Positions 54,444-63,322 of a stretch of 64,000 bases of DNA are shown piece after piece. The position numbers were made by a program, and so were the translations under genes. The notes under the pieces are model-generated. The model searched no databases and was not told the DNA's origin. It saw only the letters and a list, made by a program, of their open reading frames with translations. The stretch is from Marinomonas posidonica_A. Lineage in GTDB: Bacteria; Pseudomonadota; Gammaproteobacteria; Pseudomonadales; Marinomonadaceae. The stretch lies in the NCBI RefSeq assembly GCF_043643765.1, contig NZ_JBHZSP010000008.1:124001-188000 (forward strand), read 5' to 3'. Within the stretch, counting starts at the first letter, position 1. Every line of letters begins with the position of its first letter.

Positions 54444-56228
54444 TCAGTCAGCCGTCTCACTGAATTGCTGGTTATGTAACTGAGCATAAGCGCCATTCAT
54501 CGCCAATAGATCAGCATGAGAACCTTGCTCAATAATTTCACCATGGTCAACCACCGCAATAATATCGGCATTTTCAATGGTCGATAGCCTATGAGCAATG
54601 GCAATCGTGGTACGATTTTCCATCAATCCATCCAAGGCCATTTGAATCGCCCGCTCAGACTCTGTGTCCAATGCTGACGTTGCTTCGTCCAGGATGAGAA
54701 TGGGCGCATTTTTCAAAATGGCTCGTGCAATAGCGATACGCTGACGCTGACCACCAGACAGTAAGACTCCATTCTCACCAACCATGGTCGCTAAACCCTG
54801 ATCCAACTCTTGAATGAAGCCCCACGCATTGGCCGCTTTTGCCGCCTCAATCACTTGATCATCACTAGCATCACGCAAATGCCCGTAAGCAATGTTTTCA
54901 CGTATGGTGCCATTAAATAAAACAACCTGCTGGTTCACCAAAGCAATGTTGGTTCTTAGAGAATCTAATTGGTAATCTGAAATGGAAACGCCATCAATGT
55001 TTAACTCACCTTCATCCAAGTTATAAAAACGTGGAATCAAATTGGCCATAGTCGACTTACCACTGCCAGAACGACCGACCAATGCTAGAGTTTTCCCTGC
55101 AGGCAAGGATAGCGTAATCTTCTTAAGAGCCTGTTTTTCCGCATTTGGATAGGAGAAAGACATATCTTTCCACTCAATATCCCCCTTTAGGGATTGTGCG
55201 AGAATCTTGCCATCATCAGGTTCAACCGACATATCCAAAAATTCGAAAATACTTTGCGAAGCCGCAATGCCTTTTTGCAAAACACTGTTAACATCGGTTA
55301 ATTGACGAATTGGCTTACCCAGCATACCTGCCGCGGTCAAGAAAGCGATAAAGTCTCCTGGCGTCATGTGCTGACTAATGGTTGGACTAAGTGCAAACCA
55401 AATCAAAATCGCCATTGCTAACGCCAGAATAAACTGGACGATCGGCACATTAAGCGACTTAGTCTTTTCCATTTTCAGTTGCGATCGACGGTTTTCTTGA
55501 GCCGCTTGTCGGAAACGCTCAATTTCATACTCGCTACCGCCAAAAATTTTCACCACTTCATGGCCTTTTATGGCTTCCGATGCCACATCCGTTACACCAC
55601 CCATAGCATTTTGAATGCGAGCACTCAGACGACGAAAACGCTTTGAAGCGTATGAAACAATAATACCGATTAAAGGAATAACCAACAAAAACAGTAGTGT
55701 TAGCTTCCAGTTCATATAAATCATGTACCCCAACAAGCCAACAACAGTAAGCCCTTCTCGCAAAATAATACGAATCGCTTGGGTGATAGAGCCGATTACC
55801 TGTTCAGTGTTGTAAGTCAGCTTTGCCAGTAAACGCCCCGTTGGTATTGAGTGGAAATAACTGGATGGCATTTGCACCATTTTGTTAAACATACTGGTTC
55901 TAAGGTCAAACACAACTTTATTGGCAACTTGCGCCATGAAGTAGCCACCCAAGAAAGTACCGATACCTCGGACAATAAAAACCCCTAAAATGGCCGCAGG
56001 AATCAGAATACGGCTTTCTGTAATTTTGCCATCTGAAACAACGTCAACTATGTGTTTTAACAAGGCCGCTAGAGCAGGCTCCATGGAAGAATACAAAGCA
56101 TAGCCGATAAAACTTAATAACAAATACCCCCATGAGGCACCGACATAACTCAAGAGTCGAAGGTAAATTTTTGCTCCTGACTGTGGAGGGTTTTCCATTT
56201 CTGATGTCATCTTGTCTGGCTGTTGCAT
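54444..56228 (-). CDS. msbA: lipid A export ATP-binding/permease protein MsbA
   Basis: A 594-residue half-transporter ABC flippase: membrane domain (about 20-330) and ABC ATPase with Walker A GRSGSGKST, signature LSGGQRQRIAIARAI and Walker B ILILDEATSALD. It flips lipid A-core across the inner membrane. It lies immediately after hldE (stop and start are adjacent) and before waaA, all lipid A/core genes. Confidence 0.94.
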   Translation of the reverse strand: MQQPDKMTSEMENPPQSGAKIYLRLLSYVGASWGYLLLSFIGYALYSSMEPALAALLKHIVDVVSDGKITESRILIPAAILGVFIVRGIGTFLGGYFMAQVANKVVFDLRTSMFNKMVQMPSSYFHSIPTGRLLAKLTYNTEQVIGSITQAIRIILREGLTVVGLLGYMIYMNWKLTLLFLLVIPLIGIIVSYASKRFRRLSARIQNAMGGVTDVASEAIKGHEVVKIFGGSEYEIERFRQAAQENRRSQLKMEKTKSLNVPIVQFILALAMAILIWFALSPTISQHMTPGDFIAFLTAAGMLGKPIRQLTDVNSVLQKGIAASQSIFEFLDMSVEPDDGKILAQSLKGDIEWKDMSFSYPNAEKQALKKITLSLPAGKTLALVGRSGSGKSTMANLIPRFYNLDEGELNIDGVSISDYQLDSLRTNIALVNQQVVLFNGTIRENIAYGHLRDASDDQVIEAAKAANAWGFIQELDQGLATMVGENGVLLSGGQRQRIAIARAILKNAPILILDEATSALDTESERAIQMALDGLMENRTTIAIAHRLSTIENADIIAVVDHGEIIEQGSHADLLAMNGAYAQLHNQQFSETAD

Positions 56229-57662
56229 TTATAGATTCGCTTTTTCAATAATCGATGTAGTGGAGTAACCATCAACAAAAGACAATACTTTTACTTCGCC
56301 ACCCTGCTGTAACACATGGTCAGCACCGACAATTGTATCCAAGGTATAATCTCCACCTTTCACTAAAACGTCTGGCGTCAAAGCCGTAATAATTTCTTTC
56401 GGTGTATCTTCATCAAACCAAGTCACCCAATCAATGGCACCAACTCCCTCAAGAACCGCCATGCGATGAGTCAAATCATTAATCGGTCGCTTATCTCCCT
56501 TCAGACGCTTCACAGAAGCATCCGTGTTGACTGCGACAATCAATCGATCTCCTAAGGCTTTTGCTTGCTTCATGTAGGCAATATGCCCTGGGTGAAGAAT
56601 ATCAAAACAACCATTAGTAAAAACCACTTTTTCCCCATTTGATTGCGCCATCTTGATTTGTTGCTGTAACGCTTCTGGTGACAACACGCCAAAGTTTGTG
56701 GAATGAGTTCGCTGATACATTATGGCTTCAAGTTGTTCTGCCGTGATAAACGCCGTTCCCAACTTACCCACTACATAACCAGCAGCTTGATTGGCGTATT
56801 CAACGGCATCAACAAAACGTTTACTGGTGATATAAATAGCCGTTAATACTGCAATGACAGTGTCACCAGCACCGGTAACGTCGTAGACTTCTTTTGCTGT
56901 AGTAGCAAGTGAGAAAGGCGCTTTTCCATCTTCAAACAAGACTAAACCATCTTCACCACGAGTTACCAATAAGGCTTGCCAGCCATAGGATTGTTTTAAG
57001 GCCATACCTTTATCTTGGATTTCTTGATCTGACAGACAAGGTCCGACAATGGTTTCAAATTCAGAATAATTCGGTTTAACCAATGTGGCGCCTTGATAAA
57101 TAGAAAAATCATGGCCTTTTGGATCAACCAAACTGGGTACATTGGCCTTATTCGCCAATTGAATCAAATTCGAAACGTCTGCTAAACAGCCTTTCGCATA
57201 ATCAGAAAAGATGACCGCATCAGCCGTCGGCAGCACACTCTCAACCACTTCAGCTAACGCTTTGTTTTGTGACAAGCTGTCTTCACGCTCTTCAAAATCC
57301 AAACGAATTAGCTGCTGATGACGACTCATCACTCTCAATTTGGTAATGGTTGGAAGCGTATCAGAACGAACAAAACGGCACTTTACTCCTGACGCTTCTA
57401 GGCATTTTTCAAGAATATCGGCGTTTTCATCTTGCCCTACGACACCAACCAAAGTAACCGGAACACCTAGTTTAGCCAACCCCAATGCAACGTTGGCAGC
57501 ACCACCTGGACGGTCTTCAACATTAGAGACTTTTACCACTTGTACAGGCGCTTCTGGCGATATTCTAGACGTCCCGCCATGCCAATAACGGTCCAACATC
57601 ACATCCCCAACAACTAGAATGTGTTTATCCTTAAAATTCAAATAAGAGGAGATCATAGCCAT
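56229..57662 (-). CDS. hldE: bifunctional heptose-7-phosphate kinase / heptose-1-phosphate adenylyltransferase HldE
   Basis: A 477-residue fusion of a PfkB-type kinase (about 1-320; GGAANVALGLAKLG, VTGAGDTVIAVLTA) and a nucleotidyltransferase (about 344-477; TNGCFDILHPGHI). It makes ADP-heptose for the LPS inner core. ATG at 57662 or 57656. It leads hldE-msbA-waaA and diverges from the AGE-family gene, with 91 bases between. Confidence 0.96.
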   Translation of the reverse strand: MAMISSYLNFKDKHILVVGDVMLDRYWHGGTSRISPEAPVQVVKVSNVEDRPGGAANVALGLAKLGVPVTLVGVVGQDENADILEKCLEASGVKCRFVRSDTLPTITKLRVMSRHQQLIRLDFEEREDSLSQNKALAEVVESVLPTADAVIFSDYAKGCLADVSNLIQLANKANVPSLVDPKGHDFSIYQGATLVKPNYSEFETIVGPCLSDQEIQDKGMALKQSYGWQALLVTRGEDGLVLFEDGKAPFSLATTAKEVYDVTGAGDTVIAVLTAIYITSKRFVDAVEYANQAAGYVVGKLGTAFITAEQLEAIMYQRTHSTNFGVLSPEALQQQIKMAQSNGEKVVFTNGCFDILHPGHIAYMKQAKALGDRLIVAVNTDASVKRLKGDKRPINDLTHRMAVLEGVGAIDWVTWFDEDTPKEIITALTPDVLVKGGDYTLDTIVGADHVLQQGGEVKVLSFVDGYSTTSIIEKANL

Positions 57663-57753
57663 TTAATCATCGATTTTTCAAAGCGCCCATCTTATCATAC
57701 TCCCCCATTAAGTTGGACATACTAATCTCATCAGAAATAAGGCTATTGACAGC

Positions 57754-58902
57754 ATGTTAGAGTCAGCAATTTTGGACTGCCAATCTTTTGTTTTTAATAA
57801 ACTGCTTCCTCAATGGGCGAAACACGGCCTAAATCAGAAGCAAGGTTATAGCTACGAAAGCTTGAACCTAGATTGGAGCATTAATGCCATAGGCCGAGTT
57901 CGACTACTAACCCAGTGTCGCCAACTATATACACTTAGCCATGCCTCGTTATTACAGAAAGACAAGGCACTACAAAGCAAACTAAAGCTTTTGTTTGACT
58001 TTATTATCCGTCAATACTTTATAGATGGCCGTTGGATCTTCTCTTTGAACGACGACTTATCACCTCAAAAAACAGAATCTGACACTTACGCATTGGCTTT
58101 TGTCATGCTTTCTTTTAGCTCGTATTACCAATTTTCTCAGGACCAACGAGCCTTAGACTACATTGAAAAAACTCACCATTTTTTAACTCATGAAATGTCA
58201 GCCAATAATGGCGGCTTCTATGAATCCTATCCGCTCGATATCGGCCAAACACGCCGTCAAAATCCGCATATGCATTTGTTAGAAGGTTACATTGCCGCTT
58301 TTAAAGTCACTCAAAAAGAAACCTACAAACAAACTATACAATCACTGTTAACACTTTCACAGACTCATTTTTATGACGAAAAAACCAAGACTTTAAGAGA
58401 GTTTTTTCATCATGATTGGCAACTTCATTCGGAAAAAGGCTCTCAAATAGAACCGGGACACCATTTCGAGTGGGTTTGGTTATTGTTTCAGGCTAATCAG
58501 ATTATTCCTCACTCAGACCACACAGACTTAGCCCAATCACTCTGGATAACCGCTACACGTCATGGCATGGCAAGTAACGGCGGTATTTACAACCAAATAG
58601 ACGCAGAAACATATCAACCGCTGGATAAAGAAAAACGTATTTGGCCAATCACAGAATACATTAAAGCCATCACGGTTATGCCAATTGGCCTAGAAGAGAA
58701 AAAGCATCGTTTAGATGCTGCTTTATCTTTCATGCTACAGCACTATCTTTTAGATGATGGAGGCTGGAATGAATACCTAGATAAAGATAACATTCCAAAA
58801 GATTACCCTCTCCCTGGCACAAGCAGTTATCATATTTTTCTTGGCCTAATAGAGGTGTTAAGATGGAGCGAAGCACAAGGCATTGTTAAAAACGCGCCTT
58901 AG
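57754..58902 (+). CDS. N-acylglucosamine 2-epimerase (AGE) family sugar epimerase/isomerase
   Basis: A 382-residue alpha/alpha-barrel protein of the AGE family; RRQNPHMHLLEGYIAAF and EPGHHFEWVWLL carry the conserved catalytic histidines. Members include GlcNAc epimerase, cellobiose epimerase and mannose isomerase; the substrate here is not clear. Its place beside LPS and surface-glycan genes suggests a sugar for those polymers. It has its own start opposite hldE, and is followed after 49 bases by the GT2 gene. Confidence 0.8.
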   Translation: MLESAILDCQSFVFNKLLPQWAKHGLNQKQGYSYESLNLDWSINAIGRVRLLTQCRQLYTLSHASLLQKDKALQSKLKLLFDFIIRQYFIDGRWIFSLNDDLSPQKTESDTYALAFVMLSFSSYYQFSQDQRALDYIEKTHHFLTHEMSANNGGFYESYPLDIGQTRRQNPHMHLLEGYIAAFKVTQKETYKQTIQSLLTLSQTHFYDEKTKTLREFFHHDWQLHSEKGSQIEPGHHFEWVWLLFQANQIIPHSDHTDLAQSLWITATRHGMASNGGIYNQIDAETYQPLDKEKRIWPITEYIKAITVMPIGLEEKKHRLDAALSFMLQHYLLDDGGWNEYLDKDNIPKDYPLPGTSSYHIFLGLIEVLRWSEAQGIVKNAP

Positions 58903-58951
58903 TAAACCAACTTCATAGCAGTCACTCAAACCCATAAACTCAGGCGATCGA

Positions 58952-59779
58952 ATGAAAACCAGCATTATCTTCACTACCTACAATTCACCCGCATGGCTAG
59001 AAAAAGTATTGTGGGGTTTTTTTGAACAAAGCGCTGATGATTTTGAAATCGTCGTTGCCGATGACGGTTCCCGTGAAGAAACTCGCGAATTAATCGAACG
59101 CATGAAAAGTGAAACAGACATCCCCATTAAACATGTCTGGCAAGAAGATGATGGATTTCAAAAATGTCGAATTCTAAATAAAGCAATACTCGCAGCCGAA
59201 GGCGAATATTTAATCTTTACCGATGGAGACTGCATTCCACGTAAAGACTTTATTGCCCAACATTTGCGCTTGTCTGAGCCAAACACTTACTTATCTGGCG
59301 GCTATTTCAAACTACCAATGGACATAAGTAAGGCCATCACCCGCGAAGACATTGTCAATCAGAATGCTTTCGATGTCGATTGGCTAGTCAGTATGGGATT
59401 AAAGAAAACACACAAAACCATGAAACTCACTGCGAAAGGCGCTTGGGCCGACTTTTTAAATCACATTAGTCCTGCTCGCCCAACCTGGAACGGCCACAGT
59501 GCATCTTGTTATAAAGAACACATCCTGGCGGTGAATGGTTTTGAAGAAACAATGCAATATGGCGGGCAAGATTGTGAATTTGGCGATCGTTTAGTCAATT
59601 ACGGGCTTAAACCTAAGCGAATCCGTTATTCAGCTGTGTGCATTCACCTTGATCACAAACGCGGGTATGTTACCCCAGAAATGCTGGCGAGAAGCAAAGC
59701 CATTCGTGAAGACACAAAAAAGAATAAAGTAATCAAAGCCAGAGTGGGTATTCAGGAGTCTTTAGAGCACACCAAGTAA
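58952..59779 (+). CDS. family 2 glycosyltransferase
   Basis: A 275-residue GT-A enzyme. The N-terminus (SIIFTTYNSPAWLEKVL) and VVADDGS nucleotide-binding motif are followed by the DGDCIPRKDF metal-binding motif. The C-terminal part (FEETMQYGGQDCEFGDRLVNYG) resembles galactosyltransferase-type GT2 enzymes with a conserved Asp. No membrane segment is seen. Likely adds a sugar in the LPS core or a surface polysaccharide; donor and acceptor are unknown. Confidence 0.85.
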   Translation: MKTSIIFTTYNSPAWLEKVLWGFFEQSADDFEIVVADDGSREETRELIERMKSETDIPIKHVWQEDDGFQKCRILNKAILAAEGEYLIFTDGDCIPRKDFIAQHLRLSEPNTYLSGGYFKLPMDISKAITREDIVNQNAFDVDWLVSMGLKKTHKTMKLTAKGAWADFLNHISPARPTWNGHSASCYKEHILAVNGFEETMQYGGQDCEFGDRLVNYGLKPKRIRYSAVCIHLDHKRGYVTPEMLARSKAIREDTKKNKVIKARVGIQESLEHTK

Positions 59780-59796
59780 TCCCGAAAATAGAATAT

Positions 59797-59830
59797 TTCA
59801 GAAAACCTCGCTATAAAGAGGTTTTCTGAA
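59797..59830. terminator. candidate bidirectional terminator hairpin
   Basis: TTCAGAAAACCTC (59797-59809) and GAGGTTTTCTGAA (59818-59830) form a perfect 13-base stem with an eight-base loop, between the convergent GT2 and TagD-like genes. T-rich sequence follows at a distance on both sides rather than an immediate T-run. Confidence 0.6.
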
Positions 59831-59844
59831 GCTTAACTGAAGTC

Positions 59845-60258
59845 TTATATTTTATTTAAAATTTCTCTAAGTTTGGTACTGGATGTATGAGAAGTGTATG
59901 GGAAATAATGAATCTCTACTCCAAACTCACCAAACTCCGCTTCTAACTGATTCCATTTATCAGTTCCTTTCCAATCATCCCCTACAAACATTTTATCAAA
60001 CTTCCAATTATTCCAAGCTTCAACTTTATCGTAGTTTACTTGGGGAACAACTTCATCAACAAATTTAATTGCTTCAACAATCTCCATTCTTTCTTGAAAT
60101 GGAATAATTGGTTTTTTATTTTTAGCTGACATACATAATTCATCTGTTGATACACCAACAATCAAATAATCACACTCAAGTTTTGCACGCTTTAACACAT
60201 TTAAATGACCAATATGAAAAAGGTCAAAAACACCTGTAGTATAGCCAATTTTTTTCAT
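59845..60258 (-). CDS. glycerol-3-phosphate cytidylyltransferase (TagD-like)
   Basis: A 137-residue nucleotidyltransferase (MKKIGYTTGVFDLFHIGHLNVL) with the HxGH motif and a conserved YTSHTSSTKLRE segment at the C-terminus (ISSTxxR-like). TagD-type enzymes make CDP-glycerol. The glycerophosphotransferase gene 18 bases upstream supports CDP-glycerol as product; CDP-ribitol-type or other cytidylyltransferase substrates are possible. ATG at 60258 is chosen over a TTG four codons earlier. Confidence 0.8.
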   Translation of the reverse strand: MKKIGYTTGVFDLFHIGHLNVLKRAKLECDYLIVGVSTDELCMSAKNKKPIIPFQERMEIVEAIKFVDEVVPQVNYDKVEAWNNWKFDKMFVGDDWKGTDKWNQLEAEFGEFGVEIHYFPYTSHTSSTKLREILNKI

Positions 60259-60276
60259 AAAAATACTCAACCTATC

Positions 60277-61344
60277 TTATGCATTATCCTGCAAATAATT
60301 CACAATTCGCTGGCTCGAACGCCCATCTAATTTGCCGGCTAGCTTTTCTGATAATTCTAGCCTTATCTTCTCTAACTCTTCAGGATGACTTAATTGAGCT
60401 TCAATTAAGTCTTTCAAATCTCTATATTGCTTAGCATGAACCGCAATTTTTGCGTAATCACCGTAATCTTGATCCATGCGACGCTTAAATTTATATGAAA
60501 AAATACCTCGATAATTCCAACGTAATTTAAGGAAATCACACCAAATAACCGGCTTATTCAAAAGAGCAAACTCAAATAATGCAGAAGAAGCATCACTAAC
60601 CAGTACATCGGCTACTTCCATAAAAGGCAACAAGGAATAATCTTCTGTTTTAGCTAAATACACATTATCGAACTCTGACCATCGATTTAAGCGAGCCAAC
60701 TGCTTCTTATATAGTTTTTTACTTATTGAGAAATAATGAGGCTTGATAATGACATTATATTTTTCGAACTCAGCCGGCCACTTTTTGGGAAAACGCTCAA
60801 TGCTACTCGGGTAAAAAGTTGGTGCATATAAAATAGTTGGCTTCGATTCATCTAACTGATATTTTTCAAGCAATGCAGCACGAGAAAGTTCGCCATTTAA
60901 AATCGGATCCATCTTGCAAAAACCAACATCAATGAATTCATCATTAGGATACCTGGATTCCAACCTCTGCTTTCTATAATTTCCTTCAACAAAGCGAACA
61001 CTCATTGAATGACTCGATTTGGAATAATAGCTTGCCTTAGGACCAATGCCATGTCCTAGCTGTGCTGATTTCGAAAATGTATGAAGACGCTCTAAATAAG
61101 GAAAAGTATTTGCAAAAAATACCCAATCTGCCTTTTCTGCCTCATAATATTCAATAGCCTCTTTCTCATCCTTCACCCATATAGATGTTAAAGAGTTCCC
61201 ATCAGCTATGTTTTTTATAATAGAGTCATGAATACTTTCATAGAATACAAACACTGTAGCAATATTTCGTTTCTCCAATTCCTGACAAACTGGTAAATAT
61301 TGAGGCAAATAATACAAACTCTTAGTATCAAAAATAACTTTCAT
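60277..61344 (-). CDS. CDP-glycerol glycerophosphotransferase family protein (TagB/TagF-like)
   Basis: A 355-residue protein of the CDP-glycerol:poly(glycerophosphate) transferase family: LGHGIGPKASYYSK, TILYAPTFYPSS, VIIKPHYFS and LVSDASSALFEFALLNKPVIWCDF are the family blocks. In Gram-positive bacteria these make teichoic acids; in Gram-negative bacteria they add glycerol phosphate to O-antigen or capsule. Its neighbours suggest a surface glycan. The base composition is more AT-rich than that of the flanking LPS genes, which could reflect transfer. Confidence 0.85.
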   Translation of the reverse strand: MKVIFDTKSLYYLPQYLPVCQELEKRNIATVFVFYESIHDSIIKNIADGNSLTSIWVKDEKEAIEYYEAEKADWVFFANTFPYLERLHTFSKSAQLGHGIGPKASYYSKSSHSMSVRFVEGNYRKQRLESRYPNDEFIDVGFCKMDPILNGELSRAALLEKYQLDESKPTILYAPTFYPSSIERFPKKWPAEFEKYNVIIKPHYFSISKKLYKKQLARLNRWSEFDNVYLAKTEDYSLLPFMEVADVLVSDASSALFEFALLNKPVIWCDFLKLRWNYRGIFSYKFKRRMDQDYGDYAKIAVHAKQYRDLKDLIEAQLSHPEELEKIRLELSEKLAGKLDGRSSQRIVNYLQDNA

Positions 61345-61377
61345 AATCGTTCTTCATCTAACATACAGGAGATTTCA

Positions 61378-63204
61378 TCACTTCGATTTAAAGCGACTTA
61401 ATCGCTCAAGCATCGCTTTCATATATTGCATATTTGGTTCTTCGGATTCTTTAACCCGATTGGAAAGATCCATAAACTGATATTGACCACTGTGACTGAC
61501 TTCTAAAATACTGTCTTCCGTAATCATTGCATAGGCACCATAGCTCGATGAAATCAGCCAATTCCTATGAACGTCATCTGCCAGCAGATCTAACCCTGTT
61601 GAATAAATTGAGCTATCAACACTTGCTCCTAAGAAGTGCTTCATCAACGTTGGCACCACGTCTTCATGACTTGTCATACCAAGACTCATAGCATTTTCTG
61701 AATCAAACTTTGGCCCTACAATAGCAAAAGGCACGTGTGTTTGTGCTGGTGTAAAGTTTCCATTATGCCCCCAATAGTTTAGTCTATTGTCATTAAACTC
61801 TTGACCATGATCTCCAGTAATAATAACGATCGTATTGTCCAGTTCCCCAGACTCTTCTAGAGCATCAAGTACGTTTTTCGCCAGACTATCAACAAAATGA
61901 ACACTATTTTTGTAACGATTTAAAAAAGGCTTGGGGTCCATGTCGTTACTAAGGCTTAAATAGTTCACATCGTCTAACATAGGCTCATAATGACTAGGGT
62001 AGGCTTCAGGAAAATCATAACCGTGAGGTGCATCGTAAAATAAGAAAGAAAAGCTAGGACGTGATACATCTCTGTCGACATACCAATGTAACCAATCCTT
62101 CGTCAAATCCTCATCTCGCGCAGATGGCGAGCTACCATCTGAACGAACTCTCAAATTCGTCAAGTTCGCAAAGACAGTTCGATTAAATTCAGGGTCCAAT
62201 AAGGATGCCGAAGCAAATATGCCCATTTGATAATCCAACGCTTGCAATCTATCCATTAAAATAGGGGGACGTTGATTGCTCAACATATCATGCCAATAGG
62301 TTCCTGGCATGCCATAAAAAAGTCCAAATATCCCGGTTCGCGTTGAGTTCCCAGTTGCAAAATGTCGATCGTATGTAACACCGTGCTGAGCAAAACGCCA
62401 TAAATTCGGAGTATTGTTGGAGTTAAAGGTGTCATAGCGCCACGAATCAATTACTAGAAAAACGATATTAGGCTTTTTACCATGCTCTTTATACGTTATT
62501 TCAGAAAGAGGATAATGTATGTCTGAACTGCCTTTTAACGATAATGCTCTTTGCTTTGCTAAAGCTTCTTCATCAATCCAACCATATTTTTGCATCAGAC
62601 GATTGGCCGTTGCCGGCTGAAATAATGGTAGATAATTCTTTAGTATTAAAACGGGCTGATAAGCATTTGCGGCAGCCCATACATGAATAAAATTACTGAC
62701 AAAAAATAGAAGAACAAAACTCCACAAGAAAGGTTTTCGGGTACTTTCCTTTCTCGGCCATTTAAACAAGTATAAAGATAGTAATACTTCTAAACCAAAG
62801 AGACACACAACAAAGAAACACGTCAAAAGCCATGTCATTAGCGAAAAATCAACCACATCGCCTGACATAACCAGCTTCAGCACCACTTCATTTATATGGA
62901 AGCGGTATTGCGAAAATACAAAGGTATCCACCAGCAATATCGATAAGACAAAAGTGGCTAACAAACTTACTGAAACAACAAACAAATATCTCGGTAATAA
63001 GATACAAATTAAGCCCAATAAACCGACGATACCGCCAAGTAAGGCCATCTGTCCAACTAGACTCGAAGCAAGAAAGGCGATTTCTAAAAGGCCATCAGGA
63101 AAATCCGGCAAGAAAAGAAAATAACGAATAGAAAGAGCAATCGACAGTAAAATATTGGCAAGAAGAAACTTCTTGTAAACAATTAATTTATTTTTATATT
63201 CCAT
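61378..63204 (-). CDS. YejM/PbgA-like inner membrane protein with sulfatase-fold periplasmic domain
   Basis: A 608-residue protein with five membrane helices in the first about 190 residues (DUF3413-like) and a periplasmic alkaline-phosphatase-superfamily domain (about 245-550; PNIVFLVIDSWRYD, GNSTRTGIFGLFYGMPG, ITGDHGQEFND). YejM of E. coli senses LPS and controls LpxC through LapB; it has lost the metal site. Whether this one is an enzyme or a sensor is not clear. ATG at 63204 (MEYKNKL) with AGG seven bases upstream is preferred over the ATG at 63246. Confidence 0.8.
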   Translation of the reverse strand: MEYKNKLIVYKKFLLANILLSIALSIRYFLFLPDFPDGLLEIAFLASSLVGQMALLGGIVGLLGLICILLPRYLFVVSVSLLATFVLSILLVDTFVFSQYRFHINEVVLKLVMSGDVVDFSLMTWLLTCFFVVCLFGLEVLLSLYLFKWPRKESTRKPFLWSFVLLFFVSNFIHVWAAANAYQPVLILKNYLPLFQPATANRLMQKYGWIDEEALAKQRALSLKGSSDIHYPLSEITYKEHGKKPNIVFLVIDSWRYDTFNSNNTPNLWRFAQHGVTYDRHFATGNSTRTGIFGLFYGMPGTYWHDMLSNQRPPILMDRLQALDYQMGIFASASLLDPEFNRTVFANLTNLRVRSDGSSPSARDEDLTKDWLHWYVDRDVSRPSFSFLFYDAPHGYDFPEAYPSHYEPMLDDVNYLSLSNDMDPKPFLNRYKNSVHFVDSLAKNVLDALEESGELDNTIVIITGDHGQEFNDNRLNYWGHNGNFTPAQTHVPFAIVGPKFDSENAMSLGMTSHEDVVPTLMKHFLGASVDSSIYSTGLDLLADDVHRNWLISSSYGAYAMITEDSILEVSHSGQYQFMDLSNRVKESEEPNMQYMKAMLERLSRFKSK

Positions 63205-63322
63205 ATAAATACCTAGAAAGTGAGTCGTATGACGAATCACTTCCATTAAACACCAAACTAAAAAATCAGGTTAGAGAAGTTATAGAGGGCTATTTCATTC
63301 AGTCATCATTAAATCGTTGCTA

